DNA of 14,042 nt from Leptospiraceae bacterium (GTDB lineage Bacteria > Spirochaetota > Leptospiria > Turneriellales > Turneriellaceae). Position 1 is the stretch's first letter. Each line of letters opens with the position of its first letter. Location of the stretch: positions 1-14,042 of the forward strand of contig JAEUSA010000409.1 of assembly GCA_016788945.1 (NCBI GenBank). Reading direction: 5' to 3'. Of this stretch, positions 1 to 6,717 are shown one piece after another. The notes beneath the pieces were generated by a model. The model was not told the DNA's origin, did not search any database, and saw only the letters and a list, made by a program, of their open reading frames with translations. A program made the position numbers and the translations under genes.

Positions 1-479
1 CTGCGGTCAAGACCCGCGTTTGCCGTTTTCAGATGCTTCGTCACTTCGGGCTTATAGTGCTCCTTGAAGTATGCCATGTTTTTGCGATAGAAGCCGTTGT
101 AGTAAGTCACAAATACTGCGAGAGATTTTGCCTCTTCGGCGGAGTATTCATACTTCTGCATCAGGTAGGATGCAATAATGCGGCGCACGTTTTTGATATG
201 GTCTACACGGGCATTGGCGCCGATGACGATGATATCGGCGTCAAACTGGTCATCCCCCTCGCCCACAGCGTGGATTACCGAATAACTGCCATATTTGCCC
301 GAATCGGCCAATCTGCGGCCGATGCCCATAATATCGGAGACCGAATCGCCACCACCGCGCTGCGCCCGGTTGATGAACGTAATACCCGACTTGCTCTTAA
401 TTTCTTCTTCGTCGACTGAGAGGCCCGCGACGGGGCTCAAAAGGCCGAAAAGGCACAGGGCGGCAATGCAGAGTTTCAT
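1..479 (-). CDS. P83/100-family protein, N-terminal fragment (runs off the left edge)
   Basis: Read on the minus strand from an ATG at 479, this frame stays open to the window edge and gives about 159 residues. It begins with a signal peptide (MKLCIAALCLFGLLSPVAG), so the protein is exported. The mature part holds blocks I recognise from memory as the N-terminal domain of the spirochaete P83/100 antigen family (Borrelia p83/100, Treponema p83/100 homologue): GITFINRAQ near residues 32-40, IMGIGRRLA near 50, YSVIHAVG near 65, IGANARVDHIKNVRRI near 83-98, and FVTYYNGFYRKN near 122. The role of the family is unknown; in Borrelia it is a long, coiled-coil, immunogenic protein. It lies 51 nt downstream of a lipoprotein gene on the same strand and may have its own promoter at 485-513. 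The C-terminal part is outside the window, so total length and any coiled coil cannot be judged. Confidence 0.8.
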   Translation of the reverse strand, partial: MKLCIAALCLFGLLSPVAGLSVDEEEIKSKSGITFINRAQRGGGDSVSDIMGIGRRLADSGKYGSYSVIHAVGEGDDQFDADIIVIGANARVDHIKNVRRIIASYLMQKYEYSAEEAKSLAVFVTYYNGFYRKNMAYFKEHYKPEVTKHLKTANAGLDR

Positions 480-484
480 GCTAC

Positions 485-513
485 AGTATCGGCCGCGCAC
501 GGTGTGATATCAA
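485..513 (-). promoter_or_regulatory. Candidate sigma70-type promoter for the P83/100 gene
   Basis: On the minus strand TTGATA (513-508; 5/6 to TTGACA) is followed after exactly 17 nt by GATACT (490-485; 4/6 to TATAAT). The expected transcription start would fall at about 478-479, on the ATG itself, which would imply a very short or absent leader. This is a pattern match only. The -35 element overlaps the end of the hairpin at 512-532. Confidence 0.3.
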
Positions 514-532
514 GCCGAAACTGTTTCGGCTT
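512..532 (-). terminator. Hairpin at the end of the lipoprotein gene, possible weak terminator
   Basis: A perfect inverted repeat has 9-nt arms (AAGCCGAAA at 512-520 and TTTCGGCTT at 524-532) and a 3-nt loop. It overlaps the TAA stop codon (533-531) of the lipoprotein gene. On the minus strand the stem is followed only by TTGATAT, not a proper U-tract, so termination may be partial and allow read-through into the P83/100 gene. It could instead stabilise the 3' end. Confidence 0.45.
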
Positions 533-1127
533 ATTGTTCTACGACGTCGGCGATCTGCAGTTTGAAGCGATAATTTTGCGCCGCACCCGGCCGGCCGATA
601 TTGAGCACAACCGTGGCCGTTTTTTGCACGTAATCTCGTTTGAGATCTGCTGCATCGCCCGTCTCAGGGAAAAAGCCACCACCGTCGAAACCGGGCGATA
701 ACGACCCGACCAGCCCACCATGGTTCTCGCCGTACTTTTGGCCCGGTCTTACCCATGTGTCGATACCGACTTGCGCTGGAATGATCGCTTTGTCGTCCCC
801 CTTGGCCAATGCACTATTGCCGGGGTGTATCGCCGAAAAGGCATTCCCCGCCGGACTGATGAGGAACGATTTGTCAAAATTGATCTGCAGGTCGGCTTTG
901 GTCTTGTTCTCAATCCGGAAAAAATAGGTTAACGGACCGGGTGACCAGATTATTTTGAAATCCGCATTTTCGAAGACGAGTGGCTGGCTGATACCGCGAC
1001 TTTCATCGCTCATCGCATCGCCGCGCTGAACATTGGCAAGCTGGTATTTGTACAGCGGCCTCGACGAACCGCATGCAAAGAGCACGACGGAGAACAAGAA
1101 CACGATCGGTTGACTTACGGATTTCAT
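531..1127 (-). CDS. Putative lipoprotein of unknown function
   Basis: 198 residues from an ATG at 1127. The N-terminus is a type II signal sequence: basic MKSV, hydrophobic PIVFLFSVVLF, then the lipobox LFAC with the acylated cysteine at residue 19, followed by GSSRP. The mature protein is therefore predicted to be lipid-anchored in the envelope. A central stretch (about residues 55-85, including YFFRIENKTKADLQI) alternates like the beta strands of an immunoglobulin-like fold, and a Gly/Pro-rich segment follows at about 125-155. I do not recognise the family. It diverges from the DUF3015 gene and is followed, after a hairpin, by the P83/100 gene, with which it may be co-transcribed. The lipoprotein call is firm on the signal; the function is unknown. 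Confidence 0.75.
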   Translation of the reverse strand: MKSVSQPIVFLFSVVLFACGSSRPLYKYQLANVQRGDAMSDESRGISQPLVFENADFKIIWSPGPLTYFFRIENKTKADLQINFDKSFLISPAGNAFSAIHPGNSALAKGDDKAIIPAQVGIDTWVRPGQKYGENHGGLVGSLSPGFDGGGFFPETGDAADLKRDYVQKTATVVLNIGRPGAAQNYRFKLQIADVVEQ

Positions 1128-1167
1128 GCGCCAAACGGTGATGGCAAATCAGGTCGGCAACTCCAGA

Positions 1168-1176
1168 TGGTATAAC
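1168..1176 (+). promoter_or_regulatory. Candidate extended -10 promoter element for the DUF3015 gene
   Basis: TGGTATAAC at 1168-1176 has the TGn extension plus a hexamer (TATAAC) one base off TATAAT. No good -35 hexamer is seen at 17-18 nt upstream, which is typical of extended -10 promoters. Transcription would start near 1183 and leave a leader of about 85 nt before the DUF3015 ATG. It lies in the 140-nt divergent region 1128-1267, which holds nothing else I can name. The reverse complement (GTTATACCA) could also serve the lipoprotein gene on the minus strand. Confidence 0.3.
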
Positions 1177-1267
1177 AAACGCCCTCACATTTGATTTTTT
1201 TACTTGGCGATTGCGGCGAAATTTGCTCTTTGCCCCGAGCAGGTTAAGCCTGACTATCGGAGGAAAA

Positions 1268-1768
1268 ATGAAGAAAGGATTATCAGTTTCTCTCGCGTTC
1301 GCTGCAACGCTTTCACTGGCAGCACCGATGGCTGTTTCAGCAAGCGGTTACGGCGCAGCGGGTTGCGGTCTCGGTGCAGTGGTTTTCGGATCAAAACCGG
1401 GTATCATTCAGGTACTCGCTGCAACTACCAACGGTACTTTTGGCTCGCAGACTTTCGGCATTACCACCGGCACGTCTGAGTGCGGCGGCGGTGCTGTAAA
1501 AGTTCAGGCAGAACAGAAAGTTTACGCGTACAATAACTTCGGTCAACTGCAAAAAGAAATTGCACAAGGCCGTGGCGAAAGACTGCAAACTCTGGCATAC
1601 CTGATGGGCTGCAGCGCCAAGTCAGTTGATGCGTTCAGCGCAGTAGCTCAAAAGAACTACGCACAAATCTTCAACGAGAAGACAACAGATTCAGACATCA
1701 TGCTCGAGCGCATCCGTACAGCTGCGCAGGCTGATGCATCACTCGCTTCGCAGTGCTCTGCACTCTAA
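1268..1768 (+). CDS. Secreted DUF3015 family protein
   Basis: 166 residues from the ATG at 1268. That start was chosen over in-frame codons further upstream because it has a strong GGAGG (1259-1263) 4 nt before it and opens directly with a signal peptide (MKKGLSVSLAFAATLSLAAP, cleavage likely after AVSA near residue 25). The mature N-terminus has the DUF3015 hallmark GYGAAGCGLG-VVFG, followed by an ITTGTSEC block and helical segments carrying LMGCS and a final ASQC. Four mature-region cysteines (GCG, SEC, MGC, SQC) could form two disulfides. The family has no known function; I recall it as small, exported and frequent next to DUF4105 genes in Leptospira. Its TAA lies 13 nt before the DUF4105 start proposed here, so the two are probably one operon. 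The strong ribosome site suggests this is the most highly translated member. Confidence 0.85.
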   Translation: MKKGLSVSLAFAATLSLAAPMAVSASGYGAAGCGLGAVVFGSKPGIIQVLAATTNGTFGSQTFGITTGTSECGGGAVKVQAEQKVYAYNNFGQLQKEIAQGRGERLQTLAYLMGCSAKSVDAFSAVAQKNYAQIFNEKTTDSDIMLERIRTAAQADASLASQCSAL

Positions 1769-1781
1769 GCTGAGCTGATCC

Positions 1782-3704
1782 ATTAACAGATTCGTCTGTT
1801 TTCTCATCGCGGGGATTCTCCCCGCGGTGGGTATTTTCGCCGAACATCCGGTACATGAAGCCCTTAGAAAAATCTACACCACCGAGCTGATCCACCGCTC
1901 GCGCGCGCTCAACCTTTCCGAATCTGCGGGCTGGCAACGCCTATTGCACTACGACCCGTTTCTGGGCAGAACCAAAAGCGAAGCTCGCGAAAAGGCACCT
2001 AAAACTTTTTTTAATTCAGAGCGGGGGTTGACCGATGCCCGCGCAGAACTCGAGGCAACAATCGAAGCGCTGTTTCTCGATACCGCCCTGCCCGAACCTG
2101 CGCGTTGCCGTTTTCCCGCACGGGAAATTTTTCTCATCGAAAAGTTGCAGATCGACACGACAAAACTACCGGCCGTCAACTGTGTCGCCTATAACGATTG
2201 GCTGAAGCATGTAGACGCGGAAAGTGTCAGCATCGTCTTCGCCAGCTTCTTCATGGGCAATGCTTCGTCGATGTTCGGCCATACATTTTTGCGTTTTCAT
2301 GGCCGGCGCAACATTCCGCTACTCGACAGCGCCTTCAATTATGCGGCGAATCCTACCACCGAGAACGCGCTGCTCTACGCCTATCTGGGTATGACCGGGG
2401 GGTTTCCCGGTACGTTTTCGATGCACCCCTATTACCAGAAAATAAACGAATACAACGATCTCGAAAGCCGCGACCTGTGGGAATACCGGTTGAACCTCAG
2501 CGCCGCAGAAACACGGTACCTGCTGGCACACCTCTGGGAACTCAGCAATGCCTATTTCCCTTATTTTTATCTCGATGAAAACTGTTCGTACCAGCTCTTA
2601 ACCGTGCTCGAGACAGTGCGCCCCGATAAGAGCCTGACTTCGCGTTTTGCTGTTTACGTCGCCCCGTCCGATACCTTGCGCACGCTTGAAGCCAATGGTT
2701 TTTTCGCTCCACAGACCGCTTATCGCGCATCGATTTATACGCGGCTCACGACATTCTATCATGATCTCAACGCCGAAGAAAAAGAATCATTTCACAACCA
2801 ACGCAAGAGTCGCCATATTCCGCCGGCCATGGGCGCATCAGAAGCGCGAGTTGCCGATACGCTGATCGAATACTACCGGTTCAAAAACGAATACTCGCCC
2901 GAAACCTGGCCCAAAGAAGATACCGAACACTACAAAGCCCTACTCAAAGCGCGCGCCGGCTTCAACGATGGTGGCGAGCACGAGAAACTCGTCGGAGCAA
3001 CCGAAGTACAAAATCCACTGCGCGGCATGCAGACGATGCAGGCTTGGGCAGGCGGCATTTACAGTAACGAGCAATATGGCATCGTGATCGGGCTCCGACC
3101 TGCACTACGCGAGTTGCAAGATGTATCCGTGGGTTATCCGCAATGGTCGCAAATACAGCTGATGTCGGGCTATGTCTCGCTATACCCTTCGCAGCACGCG
3201 GCGTCGGTTATTCGCCTCGAAGAGGTGCACGTCGTGGATATCTATTCGTTGGCTCCGTGGGAGGCAGCGATTCGCAAATTCTCTTACCGGTTGCGCACCG
3301 GGGCATACCAGCATTTCGAACTCGATGCGGGGACGAATGCACAACGCCTGTCTTGGGATAGTCTTGCGGCCGGGGGAATCACACTACTGCCCTTCCGGAA
3401 TATTGGCGTCTTCGCGATGGCACAGGCTGAAGCGCAGGTGTCGGGTATCTGGAGTGAAACTGCGCGGTTAACCTTGGGCGGCATCGCTGGCTTCAAAGCA
3501 ACCTGGTCACCGTTCATTGCGACGCTGGTTTACGGCGAGTATGCGCGCGCGATGATTTCACAGACGGGCGACAATTTTTTTGTGACCATAAAACAGAATT
3601 TTGCGATACTAAAGTCCACTGCTATGGAAACCGACTGCCGTTTCGCAATCTATGACAGCCGTTTTTCACCGCGCTGCTCCCTCTATGCCAAAATTTATTT
3701 TTAG
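1782..3704 (+). CDS. DUF4105 (Lnb_N-like) envelope protein with predicted outer-membrane barrel C-terminus
   Basis: The conventional start would be GTG at 1827 (625 residues), but it lacks a signal peptide. In the same frame, starting from ATT at 1782, 15 more residues complete one (I/M-N-RFVCFLIAGILPAVGIFA, then EHP), so I place the start there (640 residues) as an inference. The DUF4105 core is clear: SFFMGNASSMFGHTFLRFHG (about 155-174 in the longer numbering) and YLDENCSYQLLTVLE (264-278). The conserved His167 and Asn-Cys268 resemble the His...NC pattern of permuted papain-fold enzymes (LRAT/NlpC-like). I recall that DUF4105 includes Lnb, a lipoprotein N-acyltransferase described in Bacteroides; whether that activity applies here is unknown. 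The last roughly 230 residues alternate like beta strands and end in YAKIYF, a C-terminal Phe typical of outer-membrane barrels. The gene lies between a DUF3015 gene and an overlapping lipoprotein hydrolase gene. Confidence 0.8.
   Translation: MNRFVCFLIAGILPAVGIFAEHPVHEALRKIYTTELIHRSRALNLSESAGWQRLLHYDPFLGRTKSEAREKAPKTFFNSERGLTDARAELEATIEALFLDTALPEPARCRFPAREIFLIEKLQIDTTKLPAVNCVAYNDWLKHVDAESVSIVFASFFMGNASSMFGHTFLRFHGRRNIPLLDSAFNYAANPTTENALLYAYLGMTGGFPGTFSMHPYYQKINEYNDLESRDLWEYRLNLSAAETRYLLAHLWELSNAYFPYFYLDENCSYQLLTVLETVRPDKSLTSRFAVYVAPSDTLRTLEANGFFAPQTAYRASIYTRLTTFYHDLNAEEKESFHNQRKSRHIPPAMGASEARVADTLIEYYRFKNEYSPETWPKEDTEHYKALLKARAGFNDGGEHEKLVGATEVQNPLRGMQTMQAWAGGIYSNEQYGIVIGLRPALRELQDVSVGYPQWSQIQLMSGYVSLYPSQHAASVIRLEEVHVVDIYSLAPWEAAIRKFSYRLRTGAYQHFELDAGTNAQRLSWDSLAAGGITLLPFRNIGVFAMAQAEAQVSGIWSETARLTLGGIAGFKATWSPFIATLVYGEYARAMISQTGDNFFVTIKQNFAILKSTAMETDCRFAIYDSRFSPRCSLYAKIYF
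1808..1826 (+). other. Strong GC hairpin at the start of the DUF4105 gene
   Basis: Perfect inverted repeat with 8-nt arms CGCGGGGA (1808-1815) and TCCCCGCG (1819-1826) around a 3-nt loop TTC. The stem can be extended through G-U and A-U pairs into the GTG at 1827-1829. It lies 39 nt after the DUF3015 stop. The run after it is GTGGGTATTTT, so it is not a textbook terminator. It could act as an attenuator, an mRNA-stability boundary between the two genes, or a structure that hides the GTG codon. It may also just reflect the codons of the signal peptide. Confidence 0.5.
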
Positions 3705-4527
3705 CACCTGCTTGCTCTTTTGCATACCGGCGTTCTCGGCATGCAACTCGGTGTTTTATCAGGGAGACAACAGACCCTGGCGACAACCTGAATCCATTCA
3801 CATACGCTGCGAACGCGAACGTATTGTTTCGACTGACGGCACCGGGTTACAGACAATGATTTGCCCGCCGACCGGGGCCCCTCAGGGCGTTGTTGTACAG
3901 TTCCACGGCAATGCGCAGAACATGTATGCGCACTACCAGTTTCTTGCATGGTTAATAAAAGAAGGTTATACGCTCGCCACTTTCGATTACCGCGGCTATG
4001 GTGAATCTGACGGCGAAAGCGATCGTGAAGGCATCTATCAAGATGCCCGCAGCTACATAAAGCATGTGCGCAGTCGTTTTACCGGCACACAGCGGATATT
4101 TTACGGTCAGAGCCTCGGTGGGGCCGTGCTCATGCGCGCCCTTCTGGATGAAGGCCTGCGGCCGGACGAAGTGTACATCTTTGAGGGGACATTTTCTTCA
4201 TACCAAAGAGTTGCGCGATCCATTCTTGCCCGCAAGTGGTTTCTCTGGCCCATACAATGGCTGTCGTATCTGCTTGTTACTGACGCTTATTCACCCGAAG
4301 GTGACCTCGGTGCATTTGCGGTACAACAGGTTATCTTGATCCACGGCGATGCTGATCCTGTGGTGGATTTCTCACATGGTGAAAAACTTTCTTCTCTAAT
4401 GCGGCATCCACTGTGGCGTATCGCGGGTGGCCAACATCTCGATACATGGCACTTCGATCATGGTAGATTGCGCGCGGAGTTACTCGTCAGGTTAAAGGCT
4501 ACTCGCGCCACTCGCCCGCGCCAATAA
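3685..4527 (+). CDS. Lipoprotein alpha/beta hydrolase (BEM46/ABHD13-like)
   Basis: 280 residues from ATG 3685. This start was chosen over the in-frame ATG at 3652 because it gives a clean lipoprotein signal, MPKFIFSTCLLFCIPAFSAC, with the lipobox FSAC and acyl-Cys20. The body is an alpha/beta hydrolase of the type that acts on peptide, ester or acyl substrates: oxyanion block HGNAQN (74-79), DYRGYGESDG (101-110), nucleophile elbow GQSLGG with Ser143, acid in HGDADPVVDF (Asp222 or Asp224) and His251 in GGQHLD (His256 is an alternative). The substrate is not predictable. Its start overlaps the DUF4105 gene by 20 nt with no evident Shine-Dalgarno sequence, so translation is probably coupled and the enzyme belongs to the same envelope operon. 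Its 3' end overlaps the convergent gene at 4499-4903 by 29 nt. Confidence 0.85.
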   Translation: MPKFIFSTCLLFCIPAFSACNSVFYQGDNRPWRQPESIHIRCERERIVSTDGTGLQTMICPPTGAPQGVVVQFHGNAQNMYAHYQFLAWLIKEGYTLATFDYRGYGESDGESDREGIYQDARSYIKHVRSRFTGTQRIFYGQSLGGAVLMRALLDEGLRPDEVYIFEGTFSSYQRVARSILARKWFLWPIQWLSYLLVTDAYSPEGDLGAFAVQQVILIHGDADPVVDFSHGEKLSSLMRHPLWRIAGGQHLDTWHFDHGRLRAELLVRLKATRATRPRQ

Positions 4528-4903
4528 GAATATAGCGCACTTTGCGGGCCAGCTCTTCGGTGTCGCCGTCGAGGCAATACCCTACCCAGTTACCGTAACG
4601 AAATGCGGGGCTTTTGAATTCGGTCAGATCGGTCACGATGCGGCCTGCGAGATCGTCTTCGTCATAACTCTGCAGCCAGCACCCCATTCTGAATTTGGCC
4701 GAGTAATACGCATGCGTCGTTTCATTGCGGTATGCCTCGACAAATGCATATTCAGGAAAGCGGTTAAGCTTTGCTACGGTCTCAGCAAAAGTTTTTTCGC
4801 TGTGCGTCGCCGAAGACAGAATTTTTCGAATCAGCGGCTTACGATTCGCGCTGAGTGCCGGCACAACGAGCAATGGTATTAGCAGAAAACGAAGCGTGCG
4901 CAA
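4499..4903 (-). CDS. Small exported protein of unknown function
   Basis: 134 residues on the minus strand. The start codon is TTG at 4903; no in-frame ATG or GTG lies between the upstream stop and the signal sequence. The N-terminus is a good type I signal peptide (MRTLRFLLIPLLVVPALSA, cleavage after ALSA), so the product should be periplasmic or outside the cell. The mature part is mixed alpha/beta with two cysteines (GCWLQ near residue 84 and GYCLDG near 111) that could pair. I do not recognise the family. It begins 14 nt after the ilvB stop on the same strand, so it is likely the last gene of that transcript, although an exported protein has no obvious link to acetolactate synthase. Its 3' end overlaps the convergent hydrolase gene by 29 nt. 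Confidence 0.65.
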   Translation of the reverse strand: MRTLRFLLIPLLVVPALSANRKPLIRKILSSATHSEKTFAETVAKLNRFPEYAFVEAYRNETTHAYYSAKFRMGCWLQSYDEDDLAGRIVTDLTEFKSPAFRYGNWVGYCLDGDTEELARKVRYILIGAGEWRE

Positions 4904-4917
4904 AAAAATGTCCGTAA

Positions 4918-6699
4918 TCAGCGGCCCGATTTATCAGGCCGGTTAAGATGGACTTTCATCTCGTTACCCTTCTCTGATTTGGTGTTAAAATCGACCATCT
5001 GTTCATAGCGCGCACCGGAGGCGATCATCGGATATACCTTTTCGGCCTCGGGTATCGTCACTTCAAGCAGCGCGGATGTCTTGCTGTTGACGAGAAAATC
5101 GATACCGGCAGAGAGTTCAGATTGTTTATCGATGCGCTTCGCAGGAATATCGTAACCCGAGCAAATTTTGACAAAATCGGGATTGTAGTTCATCGTCGAC
5201 TGTGAAAAGCGGTTTTGATAGAAAAGCTCTTGCCATTGCCGCACCATACCAAGAAATCCGTTGTTAAAGAGCAGTATTTTCACAGGAATCTGGTACATGG
5301 CAATGGTCGCCAGCTCTTGCATGCACATCTGGAAGCTGCCGTCACCGGTAATGACAAAGACATCGCGATCTGGCCGGCCTAACGCAGCGCCGATCGCCGC
5401 GGGAAAACCAAAACCCATCGTGCCTAAGCCGCCCGAAGACAACCAGTTACGCGGTTCGTTGAACGTATAATACTGTGCGGCCCACATCTGGTGCTGCCCG
5501 ACATCGGTCGAGATCACTGCCTTGCCCCGCGTTTTTTTCCACAGCTCATGGATTGCCTGTTGCGGCTTAATCGAACCGGGTTCGACGTTAAAGCGCAGGG
5601 GATTTTCTTCTTTCAGTTTAGTAATGCGCTCAACCCATGCACGGCGACTGGTTTTTTTGACGCGTTTATTCAGTTCTGCAAGTACTTCGATGAGATCACC
5701 GACAATGTGGATGTCTACCGGTACACGCTTGTTGATTTCTGCTTCGTCGATATCGACCATCGCCTTGACGGCGCGGCGACCATAGTCGTCGACATTGAGC
5801 GCGACGCGGTCATCAAAACGCGCCCCAAGTGCGAGCATAAAATCGCATTCCTGAATCGCGCGATTGGCATACGCAGTACCATGCATGCCCGCCATACCGA
5901 GCGACAGCTTGTGTTCAGCGGGAAAAGCCCCGAGCCCCATCAGCGTCATGTATACCGGAATATCTGCTTTTTCAGCAAGCTCGCGCACGAGCTTGTATGC
6001 ATTGCCGGTAATTGCGCCACCGCCGACATAGAGCAGCGGCCTCTCGGCGCGCGCCAACGCAGCAATCAATCGGTCAAAATCACCGCGCATTTTTGGTTTT
6101 TCATAGTGCCGCGATGCAATGCGCATCTGGGCTTTGAGTACCTTCGTTTTGGCGGTCTGCACATCTTTGGGAAAATCGATTAGCGCCGGCCCCGGACGTA
6201 ACGCTTGTGCTACGGTAATCGCTTCTTGTGTGACACGCGCGACATCGTCGGCGTTGCGTAACAAAGCATTATACTTGGTAATCGGAATCGACATTCCGTA
6301 GGTATCACATTCTTGGAATGCATCGCTGCCAATCACCGATGTCGCCACCTGCCCCGTGAGCGCGAGCAATGGGACGCTATCCATTTTGGCGTCGGTGATA
6401 CCCGTGATAAGATTGGTTGCACCGGGACCCGAGGTCGCGATGCACATACCCAACTTGCCTGTCGCTTTGGCGTAACCCTCGGCGGCGTGCACAGCGCCCT
6501 GCTCATGGCGCACGAGGATGTGCTTGATTTTCGAATGGTAAAGTTCGTCGTAAAATGGCAAAATTGCCCCACCGGGATAACCAAAGCAGAGGTCGACGCC
6601 GTTTTTTGAGAGCACGTCGAGCATCACCTGAGAACCGTTTTTCTCTCCGGTTTTAGTTTCTGCCTTGCCCTTCGCGCCGTCTGCCATAACTCTGCTCAT
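4918..6699 (-). CDS. ilvB: Acetolactate synthase, large (catalytic) subunit
   Basis: Condenses two pyruvates, or pyruvate and 2-oxobutyrate, in the first common step of branched-chain amino acid synthesis, using thiamine diphosphate (ThDP) and FAD in the cytoplasm. The start is uncertain: TTG 6708, ATG 6699 and ATG 6687 are in frame without a strong ribosome site; I use 6699 (593 residues, a normal length). Visible in order: the PYR domain with [14 protein letters not shown] and catalytic Glu66 in [15 protein letters not shown]; the ATSGPGATN loop; the central FAD domain with YVGGGA and LGARFDDR; the PP domain with the ThDP/Mg motif GDGSF (452-456) and FNNGFLG (Asn479/480). MVRQWQELF is the segment that carries the herbicide-contact Trp in acetohydroxyacid synthases and sets it apart from catabolic or other ThDP enzymes. 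No ilvN or ilvC lies next to it. An unrelated coiled-coil gene ends 18 nt upstream. Confidence 0.93.
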   Translation of the reverse strand: MSRVMADGAKGKAETKTGEKNGSQVMLDVLSKNGVDLCFGYPGGAILPFYDELYHSKIKHILVRHEQGAVHAAEGYAKATGKLGMCIATSGPGATNLITGITDAKMDSVPLLALTGQVATSVIGSDAFQECDTYGMSIPITKYNALLRNADDVARVTQEAITVAQALRPGPALIDFPKDVQTAKTKVLKAQMRIASRHYEKPKMRGDFDRLIAALARAERPLLYVGGGAITGNAYKLVRELAEKADIPVYMTLMGLGAFPAEHKLSLGMAGMHGTAYANRAIQECDFMLALGARFDDRVALNVDDYGRRAVKAMVDIDEAEINKRVPVDIHIVGDLIEVLAELNKRVKKTSRRAWVERITKLKEENPLRFNVEPGSIKPQQAIHELWKKTRGKAVISTDVGQHQMWAAQYYTFNEPRNWLSSGGLGTMGFGFPAAIGAALGRPDRDVFVITGDGSFQMCMQELATIAMYQIPVKILLFNNGFLGMVRQWQELFYQNRFSQSTMNYNPDFVKICSGYDIPAKRIDKQSELSAGIDFLVNSKTSALLEVTIPEAEKVYPMIASGARYEQMVDFNTKSEKGNEMKVHLNRPDKSGR

Positions 6700-6717
6700 G
6701 GCCGTCAAGACACCGCG

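Noticed and set aside
33..419. Plus-strand open frame of 128 codons
   Set aside because: It is antisense to the P83/100 frame, which has a signal peptide and recognisable family blocks; the plus-strand frame has neither.
5491..6183. Plus-strand open frame of 230 codons inside ilvB
   Set aside because: It lies wholly antisense to the well-conserved acetolactate synthase gene and shows a Cys/His/Arg-rich composition without a domain, as expected of a shadow frame.
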